Positions 36,032 to 44,682 of a DNA stretch of 64,000 nt are shown here, one piece after another. The DNA is from Limnoglobus roseus (lineage in GTDB: Bacteria; Planctomycetota; Planctomycetia; Gemmatales; Gemmataceae), in assembly GCF_008254045.1 (NCBI RefSeq), contig NZ_CP042425.1, positions 3,472,001 to 3,536,000 of the forward strand, written 5' to 3'. The first letter of the stretch is position 1, and every line of letters starts with the position of its first letter. Made by a program: the position numbers and the translations under genes. The notes under the pieces were generated by a model. The model was not told the DNA's origin, did not search any database, and worked only from the letters and a program-made list of their open reading frames with translations.

Positions 36032-39000
36032 TCACACGGTCGCCCTCTCAAGCTCGATCAGCGTCTCGCTCGTCACCGGCTCCGGCCGCGGCGTTCGCAC
36101 GAACCGCCGCTTCAGCCACTGCGTCAGGTCGTCCCAGATCGAGTAGGCCACCGGCGTCACCAGCAGCGACAGCAGCAAGCTGAGCAACTGGCCGCCGAGG
36201 ATGACCTTCGCCATGCTCGCGCGGGCGGACGCCCCCGGACCCTGGCCGGTCGCAATCGGGATCATCGCGGCCACGAGCATGATCGTCGTCATCAGGATCG
36301 GCCGCAGCCGCTTCTCGTTCGCTTGCAGGATCGCCTCGTTCCGCGGCATCCCTCTCGCCCGCAGGACGTTCGTGTAGTCCACCTGCAAGATGCCGTTTTT
36401 CTTCACGATGCCGAACAGCATGAACAGGCCGATCATCGCGTACACGTCCAGCGGCGTTTGCAGGATGAGCAGCGACACCAGCGCGAACGGCAGCGTCAGC
36501 GGCACGGCGAGCAGGATCGTTGCCGGGTGGACGAGCGATTCGAACTGGGCCGCCAAGATCATGTACATGAACACGAACGCCAGCAGGAACGCGATGGCGA
36601 AGTTGCTGTTCGAGTCCTGCATCAGCTTCGCCTCGCCGAGGAACTCGTTCTGGTACTCCAGCGGCAGGTCGAGAGTCTGGATGAACGCCTGCACTTCTGG
36701 CAGCGCGTTCCCGAGGGCGAAGCCGGGGGCGAGGTTGCTCGTTACCGTGACCTGCCGCTGGCGGTTGTAGCGTTCGATGTTGGCCGGGCTGCGGGCGGTG
36801 CTGAGGTCCGCGAGGTTGTCGAGTTCCACAAGCTGCCCCGTCCGGGATGGCACGGTGAGGCTGCGCACGGCACTGGCCCGGTCGCGGTTCGGCAGGTTGG
36901 CCCGCAGCCAGACGTCGTACTGGTCGGCCCCTTCCTTGTACTTCGACACCGGCTCGCCGCCGACGAGGACGCCGAGGGTACTCGCGACCGTCGCCACCGG
37001 CACGCCGAGGTTGGCGGCCCGGTCCCGCTGGATGAACACCTGCAACTCCGGCGTGCGGTTCGAGGCGTTCGTGTCCACGTCGGTGTAGTGCGGGCTGGCC
37101 TTCATGAACGCCTTCACCTTGCCGGCCATCTCGTTCAGCTTGTCGATGTCCGGCCCGCGGAGGCTGATTTCCAGTTGCACGTTCTTGAACGCCGACGAAC
37201 TGAATAGTTTCACTTCTTGCACGTTCGACCGCAGGTCGGGGAAGTCGCGGACCACCTCGCGGGCCTGGGCCATCACGCTCGCCTGCGAGAACGTCCGCTC
37301 CTTCAGGTCGATCATGCGGCAATAGAGGTTCGCGATGGTCACGTCCCCCTGACCCTTCGCGGACTTGCCGTTCGTCTCGCCGATGGTCGTGAACACGTTC
37401 GTCACGCCGGGCAGCTTCGCGAGCCGCTGTTCGACTTCGCGGCAAGTGGTGCTGGCCCGGTCGAGGGTGTAGCCTTCGGGCAGGCTGATCGCGACTTCGA
37501 ACTCGCTCTGATCGTCCTTCGGCACAAAGTCGGTGCCGACCGTCTGGAACAGCACCGGCGTGCTGAAGAACGTGGCGATGCCGGCCACCACGACGACCCA
37601 GCGGTGCCGCAGCGACCACGCCAGGATGCCGATGTACCGCCGCGTGACCCAGCCCCACAGGCCGCCGTCGGAGTGCGAACCGTGCGGCAGCGGCTTCAGA
37701 AACTTCGCGCACAGCATCGGCGTGAGCGTGAAGCTGACGACCATGCTGAGCAGGATCGCGAACCCGACGACGAACCCGAAGCTGTTGAAGAACCGCCCGA
37801 CCTGCCCGGACATGAACGCGATCGGGGCGAAGATCACGGCCAGCGAGAGGGTGGTCGCCAGCACCGCGAGGGCGATTTCCTTCGTCGCGACGCTGGCGGC
37901 TTCCCGCCCGGTGCGGCCGTACTCTTCCATGTGGCGGAAGACGTTCTCCAGCACGACGACGGCGTCGTCGATGACGATGCCGACGGCGAGGATCATGCCG
38001 AGGAGCGTCATGTTGTTGAGCGAGAAGCCCATGAAGTCCATGAACGCGAACGTGCCGATGATGCTCGTCGGCACCGCGAGGGCGGCGATCACGGTGGTTC
38101 GCCAGTCGCGGATGAACAGGTAGATCACGCCGCTGACGAGGATGGCCGCGAGCAACAGGTGGAACTTCACCTCCTCGATCGACCCCTTGATGAACTTCGA
38201 CTGGTCGCGGATCACTTCCACGCGGATGTCGGCCGGGAGTGATGGCTTGATCTTCTCCAGGCGGGCCTTGATCGCGTCGGCCACCTTCACCGTGTTGCCG
38301 CCGGACTGCTTCTGGACGATGAGCGACACCGCGATGTCACCGTCGAGCCGGGATAGGCCGCGGGATTCCTCGACGCCGTCTTCGACGCCGTCGCCGATGG
38401 AGCCGGTCGGCCCGGTAACGATGTCGCGGACGCGGGTGAGCGTGCCGTTGCGGTTCGCGACGATGATGTCCGGGAAGTCGGCCACCGTCTTCATTCGGCC
38501 GACGATCCGTAAGCCCTCTTCCTTCGCACCGCCGTTCACCTTCCCGCCGGGGAGTTCGACGTTCTGCTCGAGGAGCGCCCGCCGCACGTCCTCGATCGAA
38601 ATCTCTCGCGCCCGCAGTTTGGCGGGGTCGGCCCACACGTTCACCGTGCGGCTCTGCCCGCCGACGAGGACGACCGCACCGACGCCGGGCACTCCTTCCA
38701 GGTCTTCCTTCAACAGCTTCTTCGCGATCTCCGTCGTCTCGCGCAACGATCGCTTCGCGGACACGGCGATCGTTACCACTGGGGCCGCGTCGAGGTTGAA
38801 CTTCTCGACCTTCGGCTCGTCGGTGCCGAGGGGCAGCGTCTGCTTAACCGTCGAAATCTTGTCGCGGATTTCCTGGGCCGCGATGTCGCCGTTCTTTTCG
38901 AGCTTGAACCCGATCACCAACTGCGACAGCCCCTCCTTCGTGGTGGACCGCAGTTCGTCGATGCCGGATACGGTGTTCGCGATTTCTTCGATCGGCTTCG

Positions 39001-39187
39001 TCACCGACGCTTCCATCTCCTCGACGCTCGCCCCTTTGAGGGTGGTCGTCACCACCACCACGGGGATGTCCACGTTCGGGAAGAGTTCCACGCCGAGGCG
39101 GTAGTACGACGCGAGGCCGAGGACGATCGGCGCGAGCATGAGCATCGATGTGAAGACCGGCCGGCGGATGCAGATGTCCCAGATCAT
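36032..39187 (-). CDS. RND efflux pump inner-membrane protein (AcrB/HAE1 type)
   Basis: The protein has 1051 residues, full length. N-terminal IRRPVFTSMLMLAPIVLGL starts the first of twelve membrane segments. The proton-relay aspartates are present in GIVIDDAVVVLEN, and a repeat of the fold is visible (PDVEVEI- and YYRLG-type periplasmic parts). It exports lipophilic compounds by proton exchange as part of a tripartite pump. It is the third gene of a TetR-adaptor-pump operon. No outer-membrane TolC-type gene lies next to it. Confidence 0.92.
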   Translation of the reverse strand: MIWDICIRRPVFTSMLMLAPIVLGLASYYRLGVELFPNVDIPVVVVTTTLKGASVEEMEASVTKPIEEIANTVSGIDELRSTTKEGLSQLVIGFKLEKNGDIAAQEIRDKISTVKQTLPLGTDEPKVEKFNLDAAPVVTIAVSAKRSLRETTEIAKKLLKEDLEGVPGVGAVVLVGGQSRTVNVWADPAKLRAREISIEDVRRALLEQNVELPGGKVNGGAKEEGLRIVGRMKTVADFPDIIVANRNGTLTRVRDIVTGPTGSIGDGVEDGVEESRGLSRLDGDIAVSLIVQKQSGGNTVKVADAIKARLEKIKPSLPADIRVEVIRDQSKFIKGSIEEVKFHLLLAAILVSGVIYLFIRDWRTTVIAALAVPTSIIGTFAFMDFMGFSLNNMTLLGMILAVGIVIDDAVVVLENVFRHMEEYGRTGREAASVATKEIALAVLATTLSLAVIFAPIAFMSGQVGRFFNSFGFVVGFAILLSMVVSFTLTPMLCAKFLKPLPHGSHSDGGLWGWVTRRYIGILAWSLRHRWVVVVAGIATFFSTPVLFQTVGTDFVPKDDQSEFEVAISLPEGYTLDRASTTCREVEQRLAKLPGVTNVFTTIGETNGKSAKGQGDVTIANLYCRMIDLKERTFSQASVMAQAREVVRDFPDLRSNVQEVKLFSSSAFKNVQLEISLRGPDIDKLNEMAGKVKAFMKASPHYTDVDTNASNRTPELQVFIQRDRAANLGVPVATVASTLGVLVGGEPVSKYKEGADQYDVWLRANLPNRDRASAVRSLTVPSRTGQLVELDNLADLSTARSPANIERYNRQRQVTVTSNLAPGFALGNALPEVQAFIQTLDLPLEYQNEFLGEAKLMQDSNSNFAIAFLLAFVFMYMILAAQFESLVHPATILLAVPLTLPFALVSLLILQTPLDVYAMIGLFMLFGIVKKNGILQVDYTNVLRARGMPRNEAILQANEKRLRPILMTTIMLVAAMIPIATGQGPGASARASMAKVILGGQLLSLLLSLLVTPVAYSIWDDLTQWLKRRFVRTPRPEPVTSETLIELERATV

Positions 39188-39205
39188 GGCGTGTTCCTGA
39201 AGAAT

Positions 39206-39317
39206 GGCCCGCTGATGACGCGGATTTCAACGCAGATGAAGATGATGAAATCGAGACCGGATTTTCCGTCTTATCAGGATTTCATCAGCGCCCGAAGGTC
39301 TGCGTCATCAGCGGGCC
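39206..39317. repeat. Imperfect nested palindrome between pump and adaptor genes
   Basis: The outer arms 39206-39221 and 39302-39317 are perfectly complementary (16 bp) around 80 nt that contain a second inverted pair (TGATGAAATC with GATTTCATCA). It fills the gap between two co-oriented genes and resembles a dispersed repeat rather than a terminator. Confidence 0.6.
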
Positions 39318-40540
39318 GTATTCGCGTCTCGAATCTTCACCGCGGACCCGTCCACCAACTGAGATTGTCCGCTCGTCACCGCCGTCGCGGCCGAAGGGAG
39401 TTGGCCGATGAGTTCGACCCAGTCCTTTTCGCGGGTACCGAGTTGCACTTCGATGGCCTTCGCCTTACCGCTCTCGACCACGAAGATTTTGTTCACACCG
39501 GCGAACGTCACGATTGCTTCCGGCGGCACCGTTGGTACGTCGGCGTCGGTCCGGGTTTGGATGTCGGCCTTCGCGAAGCCGCCGCACTTCAGGACGCCGT
39601 CGGCGTTCGGCACCTCGATTTCCACCTGGAACGTGCGGTTGGTGGAATCGACGGTCGGGTTGATGCGGACGATCTTGCCGACGTAAGCCCGGCCGGGCAC
39701 GGCGTCGGCGATGACCTCGGCGAGTTGGCCGATCTTCACCTCGGCGGCGTGCCGTTCCGGGACCATCACCCGCAGTTTCAGGGCGTGTGCCAGCACGAGC
39801 CGGAAGGCGTTCGTGACCGGCATCGAGCGGACCATGCTGCCCTCGGTGAGCATTCGCTCGGCGACGGCGTAGCGCACTTGCGTCGGGGTGGCCGTTGTGC
39901 CCACCGGCGTCGGCACGATCAACTTGCTGTCGCGCAACTTCTGCTCGGCCAGGTCGAGGGACGCCTTCCGCAGTCGGGCCGCGGCCAGGATCGCCCGGGC
40001 GTCCGTGACGGCCTGCGTCTTGGTCGCCTCGGCGAGTTTCACTTCCGTCTCGGCCACGTCGTACTCGTCCCGCGAGACGGCCGCCCGAGCCAGCAGGTCT
40101 TTCTTTTGCTTGAACTTTCGGGCCGCGTCCTCCACCCCAACGGCCGCCCGCCGAACCGAAGGGACTTGCTCGACGTCGATTTCGCCCGGCGGGAGGACAA
40201 TGAGTCCGAGCTTGGCGAGTTCCGCATTCAGAGCTTGCCTCGCCTCGGCGACGGACAAGACATAGTCGGACGTTTCGAGTTCTAACAGCGTCGCGCCGGG
40301 CGAAACCACGTCGCCGACGTCGGCGCGAATGGCGATCACGCGGCCGTCGACCTTCGGCGCGAGAATCACTTCCTCGTAGCCGTTGAGCGTGCCGACAACC
40401 GACACCGCCCGGCGGACATTCTGCTTCTTCAGCGGCGTGACCGTCACGGTCACGGGTTGCGGTTCCGTCGAGGTGGCCGTTTCTTTCTTGGGCGCGCAGC
40501 CGGCGCACGCGATCAAGCCGATCAAGAACAGGCGGTTCAT
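39308..40540 (-). CDS. RND efflux periplasmic adaptor (membrane fusion lipoprotein)
   Basis: The protein has 410 residues. The start at 40540 forms an ATGA overlap with the TetR stop. A lipobox (LIACAGC) gives a lipidated N-terminus. The hairpin and lipoyl halves are visible: VSVVGTLNGYEEVILAPKVDG and VVSPGATLLELE before a coiled-coil (about 90-190) and a beta-barrel with EVPNADGVLKCGGFA. It bridges the pump to an outer-membrane channel. Confidence 0.9.
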   Translation of the reverse strand: MNRLFLIGLIACAGCAPKKETATSTEPQPVTVTVTPLKKQNVRRAVSVVGTLNGYEEVILAPKVDGRVIAIRADVGDVVSPGATLLELETSDYVLSVAEARQALNAELAKLGLIVLPPGEIDVEQVPSVRRAAVGVEDAARKFKQKKDLLARAAVSRDEYDVAETEVKLAEATKTQAVTDARAILAAARLRKASLDLAEQKLRDSKLIVPTPVGTTATPTQVRYAVAERMLTEGSMVRSMPVTNAFRLVLAHALKLRVMVPERHAAEVKIGQLAEVIADAVPGRAYVGKIVRINPTVDSTNRTFQVEIEVPNADGVLKCGGFAKADIQTRTDADVPTVPPEAIVTFAGVNKIFVVESGKAKAIEVQLGTREKDWVELIGQLPSAATAVTSGQSQLVDGSAVKIRDANTAR

Positions 40541-41205
40541 TTCTTGGGCCTCTGCGAGTGGGTCTTGCGTTCGCGGTCGGTGAGGATGCCGTGGAAGAGC
40601 ACGTCCACGATGGCGTCGGCCTGCGCGACCGGGTCGGCCGTGCGGCCGGAGAGGTGGTTCGAGAGGACGGTGCCGAAGAGCAGGTCGCCGAGGACCGTCA
40701 ACAGGTGTTCGACTTCCACCGGCCGCAGCCGGCCGGCCGCGATCAGGTGCTTCACCATCTCCTCGTCGCGGGACTGGTGCGTGCACATGCTGGAGAAGTA
40801 CCGCGGCGTCTCGCGGCCCTGGAACGCGACCCGCTCCTGAAAGAACAGTTCCGTCAGTTCCGGCCGGCGGGCGAAGAATCGCAAGTACGTGTGGAAGGCG
40901 TGGCGGATCATCTCGACGGGGTCGATGGCTTCGTCCGTGATGACCGTTTCCATTTCGGTCGTCAGGTCGGCCAGGCCGCGGTCCACCGTGGCGAGGAACA
41001 AGTCCTTCTTCGTGGGGAAGTAGCGGTAGACCGTCCCTTTGCCGAGGCCGAGTTGGTCGGCGATGACTTGCACATCCGTCTCGGCGAACCCAGTGCTCGC
41101 GAACGCCTTTTCGGCAGCGTCGAGAATCTCGCCGCGCCGGCGGGCTTCCAGGTCCGGGTCCCGCGGCCGACCGGGTTTGCGTGGGGGAGTGTCTTTCGCG
41201 CCCAT
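40537..41205 (-). CDS. TetR-family transcriptional regulator
   Basis: The protein has 222 residues. An N-terminal helix-turn-helix region (RRGEILDAAEKAFASTGF, with AETDVQVIADQLGLGKGTVYRYFPTKKDLFLA) is typical. The C-terminal domain is variable and ligand-binding. It is the first gene of the efflux operon and probably represses it. A perfect 6-bp inverted repeat at 41217-41229 is a candidate operator. Confidence 0.9.
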   Translation of the reverse strand: MGAKDTPPRKPGRPRDPDLEARRRGEILDAAEKAFASTGFAETDVQVIADQLGLGKGTVYRYFPTKKDLFLATVDRGLADLTTEMETVITDEAIDPVEMIRHAFHTYLRFFARRPELTELFFQERVAFQGRETPRYFSSMCTHQSRDEEMVKHLIAAGRLRPVEVEHLLTVLGDLLFGTVLSNHLSGRTADPVAQADAIVDVLFHGILTDRERKTHSQRPKK

Positions 41206-41216
41206 CCTGGCACTCG

Positions 41217-41229
41217 CGATTAATAATCG
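41217..41229 (-). promoter_or_regulatory. Candidate TetR operator upstream of the efflux operon
   Basis: CGATTA and TAATCG form a perfect 6-bp inverted repeat around one central base, lying between the predicted -10 and the start codon at 41205. TetR regulators typically bind such repeats. A GTCAGT direct repeat at 41239-41253 overlaps the -10 region and is an alternative. Confidence 0.4.
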
Positions 41230-41250
41230 GACTCGTCCGTCAGTTAAGTC

Positions 41251-41279
41251 AGTTTACCCCGCGTCGTGTCCTATGACAA
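41251..41279 (-). promoter_or_regulatory. Candidate promoter of the TetR-RND operon
   Basis: On the minus strand TTGTCA (41274-41279, 5/6 to TTGACA) and TAAACT (41251-41256, 4/6) are separated by 17 nt, 46-75 nt before the start codon. Confidence 0.5.
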
Positions 41280-41322
41280 GTCCAACTGTCAATGACGGGC
41301 GTCGGTTTTGGCGCCGTTCGCA

Positions 41323-41328
41323 TATAAT
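41323..41328 (+). promoter_or_regulatory. Candidate -10 element of the NrnA-like gene
   Basis: A perfect TATAAT lies 29 nt before the start at 41357. It is followed by TCCCCCA, as in the guaB promoter (CCCCCA after TATAAT). Confidence 0.5.
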
Positions 41329-41356
41329 TCCCCCACCTCCCGCCGAAGGATTCCTC

Positions 41357-42355
41357 ATGCCGCTGGATTGGTCGCCGCTCGTTGAACTCATTCGCCGCCA
41401 TCAGACGTTCCTGCTCATGACGCACGTGCGGCCGGACGCCGACGGGTTGGGGGCACAACTCGGGTTGGCCGACGCGCTCGCGGCCATCGGCAAGACGGCC
41501 CGCGTCGTCATCGCGAGCAAGCTGCCGCCGCGGTACGCCTTCCTCGACCCAAAGCGTGAGGTGGTTGAAGAGTTCACGGCACAGACGGCCGACAACTTCC
41601 GCAACGTGGACGCGATCCTCGTGCTGGACACGGGGACGTGGGGGCAACTCGGCGACTTCGGGCCGTTCATGCGGTCGATGACGGTGCCGAAGGCCGTGAT
41701 CGACCACCACCGCACTCAGGACGATCTCGGCGGGCTGGCTTTCGTGGACACGTCCGCGGAGGCGGCCGGGCGGCTGTCCTACGAGATCATCCGAGCACTC
41801 GACGCGCCGCTGTCGCCGAAGGCGGCGCACCACCTGTTCATGGCCCTCGCCCTTGACACCGGCTGGTTCCGCCACGCGAACACCACGGCCAAGACGTTCG
41901 AACTCGCGGAAGAACTCGTGCGGGCCGGGGCGAACCCGACGCCGCTGTACGAGCAGATTTTCGAGTGCGCCTCGCTCGGCCGGCTCAAGTTGGCCGGGGT
42001 GGCGATTCAGCGGCTGCAAGTGCGGGCGGGCGGCAAGATCGCATTCACGGAAGTCGTGCTGAAGGACTACGGGCAGTGCGGGGCCGTGCCGGGCGACACG
42101 GAAGACCTGATCGACTACCCTCGGAAGATCGACGGCGTCGAAGTCGCGCTGCTGTTCATCGAACAGGCCGACGGCGGCACGAAGGTCAGCTTCCGCTCGC
42201 GGTCGGCCGACGTGTCGGCATTGGCCGAGCAGTTCAACGGTGGCGGGCACAAGCTCGCGTCCGGGGCGAGATTGCCGGACGCGCTGCCGATCGCCCGCGA
42301 GAAAGTGCTGACCGCCGCCGAGAAGTTGTTGCTCACCCCCACGGCGGCCGGTTAA
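41357..42355 (+). CDS. nrnA: DHH-family phosphoesterase, NrnA-like (oligoribonuclease/pAp phosphatase)
   Basis: The protein has 332 residues. The ATG at 41357 begins the DHH domain. The metal-binding motifs are present: MTHVRPDADGLGAQ, VLDTGTWGQ, VIDHHRTQDD (the DHH motif) and ALDTGWFRH. The C-terminal DHHA1 domain ends with the GGGHKLASGARL substrate motif. NrnA degrades short oligoribonucleotides and 3'-phosphoadenosine 5'-phosphate. The assignment within the DHH family is by length and motif. Confidence 0.85.
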   Translation: MPLDWSPLVELIRRHQTFLLMTHVRPDADGLGAQLGLADALAAIGKTARVVIASKLPPRYAFLDPKREVVEEFTAQTADNFRNVDAILVLDTGTWGQLGDFGPFMRSMTVPKAVIDHHRTQDDLGGLAFVDTSAEAAGRLSYEIIRALDAPLSPKAAHHLFMALALDTGWFRHANTTAKTFELAEELVRAGANPTPLYEQIFECASLGRLKLAGVAIQRLQVRAGGKIAFTEVVLKDYGQCGAVPGDTEDLIDYPRKIDGVEVALLFIEQADGGTKVSFRSRSADVSALAEQFNGGGHKLASGARLPDALPIAREKVLTAAEKLLLTPTAAG

Positions 42356-42378
42356 TCTAATAGTTATCCCACCCCCCG

Positions 42379-42400
42379 GCGGGCCGTTCCGATGGCCCGC
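42379..42400 (+). terminator. Hairpin after the NrnA-like gene
   Basis: A 7-bp stem (42379-42385 with 42394-42400) lies 24 bp past the stop. It has no U-tract, so it is a weak candidate. Confidence 0.3.
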
Positions 42401-42408
42401 GTCGGTCG

Positions 42409-42414
42409 TATACT
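42409..42414 (+). promoter_or_regulatory. Candidate -10 element of the duplicated-cytochrome gene
   Basis: TATACT (5/6 match), 36 nt before the ATG at 42450. TTCCGA lies 16 nt further upstream as a poor -35. Confidence 0.3.
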
Positions 42415-42449
42415 CCGCTGATGCACCTTTTTGGTCGGAGACTTCTCCC

Positions 42450-44069
42450 ATGACAGACACCCCCAGGCCGTACAGCCTGCGCGATCTGCCCACGCCCGCG
42501 AAGCTGGTCGTCACCTGCTACCTCATCGGCGTCGGCCTCGGTTACTTCTCCGCCCTCGTGCAGCTGCACCTGCAACACTCGTCTCGGAACGGCGAGGCGA
42601 TGCCCGGCCTCGGCGACGTGGTCGAAATCTTCGCTGGCTGGAAGAAGGCGACGGACGAGGACCGCGGTCCGCCGCGGAGTAAACTCCAAAAGCTCATCAT
42701 GGGGCCGATCGAAGGGGCGGCGTTCAACGGGTCCGGCACAATGGCCCCGGCCTTCTTCACCCGCGACAACGAGGGGGAGTTGAACGAGGAGAAGTACAGC
42801 AAGCAGATCAAGGCGGACCCGAAGCGGAAGGCCGTCCTTGACGCGGAACGCGAAGGAGAACGGATCGCGCTCGACGAGTGGCTGAAGCTGCCCGAGGACG
42901 GCCGCAAGTCTGCCTATGAGAACGACAACCTGCCGCTGCCCGATGCTCTGAAGGGCAAGCCGATCACGCCGGCTGCCCTCACCGCGAATAAGACCGGCGT
43001 GCGGGTGAAGCTGATTTTCAATGAGCGGTGCGCCCGCTGCCACAAGAAGGGCGAGCAAGTCGAGAAGTTCCCGTTGGAGAACGTCGAGCAGATCGCGAAG
43101 TACTGGGTGCCGCCGGACAAGGTCGAGATCGTGGACGGCATGGTCCGCAGCGAACGGCAGATGAGCATCGAGGCCCTCACGCAATCCACGCACGCCCACC
43201 TGCTCAGCTTCGCGATGCTGTTCAGCCTGACGGGGATCATCTTCGCGTTCACGAGTTACCCGGTCTGGTTCCGGTGCATCTTCGCGCCGATGGTGGTGGC
43301 CGCACAGATCGCGGACGTGTCGTGCTGGTGGCTGGCCCGCGTGGACGGCGTTGGGCCGTTCTTCGCGATGGCGATCATCGGCACCGGCACCCTCACCGGC
43401 ATCGGCCTGCTCATCCACATCATCCTCGGCACCCTGAACATGTGGACCGGCTTCGGCCGGGCCGTGATGGTCCTGCTGCTCATCGGCGGCGGGGCGGGGG
43501 CGGTCTACGTCGGCCTGAAGGTCGTGCAGCCAGCCCTCGACGTGGAGAGGGCACGGGCCGCGAAGAAGGAGGAACCGCCGAAGGCCGACGATAAGGCGGC
43601 CGGCCAGAAGCAAGCGGCCGCCCCGGTTCCGGCTCCGGCCGCGCCGATGGCCCAGACGTCGCACCTGGAGAAACTCATCATGGCATCGCGGGACAAGAAC
43701 GTCCCGTTCAGCGGCGACGGGACGATGGCCCCCGCGTTCTTCGAGAAGGACAAGAAGTTCAAGGAACTGGTGGCGAAACACCCGCACGTCGAACAGGAAC
43801 GCGAGGGGGAACGCCTGGTCCTCCAGGCGTGGCTGCGGACGCCGGTCGCGGATCGTAAGAAGAGTTACGAGGCCGACAGCTTCCCACTGCCGCTCGACCG
43901 GACCGGCAAGCCGCTGACGCCGGAATTCTTGGCCGACGGCAAGGCGGTGAAGGTGAAGTCGATTCTCGCCGCCCGGTGCGTGACCTGTCACGGCGACGGC
44001 GGGAAGCAAGACAGCTTCCCGCTCGACACGTGGGAAGGCCTGGAGGCGTACTTCAACCCGCCGAAGTAG
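42450..44069 (+). CDS. Membrane protein with two copies of a CxxCH cytochrome-like module
   Basis: The protein has 539 residues. One N-terminal membrane segment (VVTCYLIGVGLGYFSAL) is followed by a soluble module (about 81-220) that ends in CARCHKKG (C194-H198). Four membrane segments come next (about 250-370), including STHAHLLSFAMLF with paired histidines and a further His in LLIHIIL. A second module (about 408-539) ends in CVTCHGDG (C510-H514). The two modules share the order KLIM, GTMAPAFF, REGER, LPL, CxxCH, KFPL/SFPL, which shows internal duplication. CxxCH predicts c-type heme binding, and the membrane histidines could bind heme b. A membrane electron-transfer role is inferred. No named family is recognised. 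Confidence 0.75.
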   Translation: MTDTPRPYSLRDLPTPAKLVVTCYLIGVGLGYFSALVQLHLQHSSRNGEAMPGLGDVVEIFAGWKKATDEDRGPPRSKLQKLIMGPIEGAAFNGSGTMAPAFFTRDNEGELNEEKYSKQIKADPKRKAVLDAEREGERIALDEWLKLPEDGRKSAYENDNLPLPDALKGKPITPAALTANKTGVRVKLIFNERCARCHKKGEQVEKFPLENVEQIAKYWVPPDKVEIVDGMVRSERQMSIEALTQSTHAHLLSFAMLFSLTGIIFAFTSYPVWFRCIFAPMVVAAQIADVSCWWLARVDGVGPFFAMAIIGTGTLTGIGLLIHIILGTLNMWTGFGRAVMVLLLIGGGAGAVYVGLKVVQPALDVERARAAKKEEPPKADDKAAGQKQAAAPVPAPAAPMAQTSHLEKLIMASRDKNVPFSGDGTMAPAFFEKDKKFKELVAKHPHVEQEREGERLVLQAWLRTPVADRKKSYEADSFPLPLDRTGKPLTPEFLADGKAVKVKSILAARCVTCHGDGGKQDSFPLDTWEGLEAYFNPPK

Positions 44070-44092
44070 GCGGCGTTCGCAGAGGGCTAACC

Positions 44093-44644
44093 GTGAAAAA
44101 GATTCTGCTCGTCATCGGCGACGCCGCCGAAGTACTGGACACCTTCTACCCGTTGTTCCGCCTGAAGGAAGAAGGCTGGACGGTGGATGTGGCCGGCCCG
44201 TCGGCTCGCGCGTACCACCTCGTCCAGCACGACCGGCACCCCGACTGGGACATCACCGTCGAGTCGCCCGGCTACAAACTGCGGGCCGACGTGGCCTTCA
44301 CGGACGTGGACCCCGACGAGTACGACGGCATGGTCATCAGCGGCGGCCGTGCCCCGGAGTACCTGCGGTACGACCCGGAACTGATCCGCGTGACGAAGGC
44401 GATGTTCGCCGCGAAAAAGCCAGTCGCGTCGGTGTGCCACGGCATTGAAATCCTGGCCGCCGCCGACGTGCTGACCGGCCGCGAGGCGACGACGGTGGCG
44501 AAGTGCAAGTTCGACTGCGAGTTCTCCGGCGGCACGTACCTCGACCGCGAGGTCGTGGTGTCCGGCAACCTCGTCACCGCCCGCACCTGGCACGACAACC
44601 CCGCCTGGATGCGCGAGTACGTGAAGATGCTGAAGGGTGGGTGA
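44093..44644 (+). CDS. DJ-1/PfpI family protein
   Basis: The protein has 183 residues from GTG at 44093, with AGAGGG upstream. The fold elements are clear: KKILLVIGDAAE, YDGMVISGGRAPEYL and the nucleophile elbow ASVCHGIEILAAADVL with the conserved cysteine. The family includes glyoxalase III, deglycase and PfpI-type peptidase candidates. No further residue decides the activity. It follows the duplicated-cytochrome gene by 23 bp. Confidence 0.85.
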   Translation: MKKILLVIGDAAEVLDTFYPLFRLKEEGWTVDVAGPSARAYHLVQHDRHPDWDITVESPGYKLRADVAFTDVDPDEYDGMVISGGRAPEYLRYDPELIRVTKAMFAAKKPVASVCHGIEILAAADVLTGREATTVAKCKFDCEFSGGTYLDREVVVSGNLVTARTWHDNPAWMREYVKMLKGG

Positions 44645-44682
44645 AGCCGCGGCCGGGGGGTAGAATGTCGCAAGGAGGCCCC

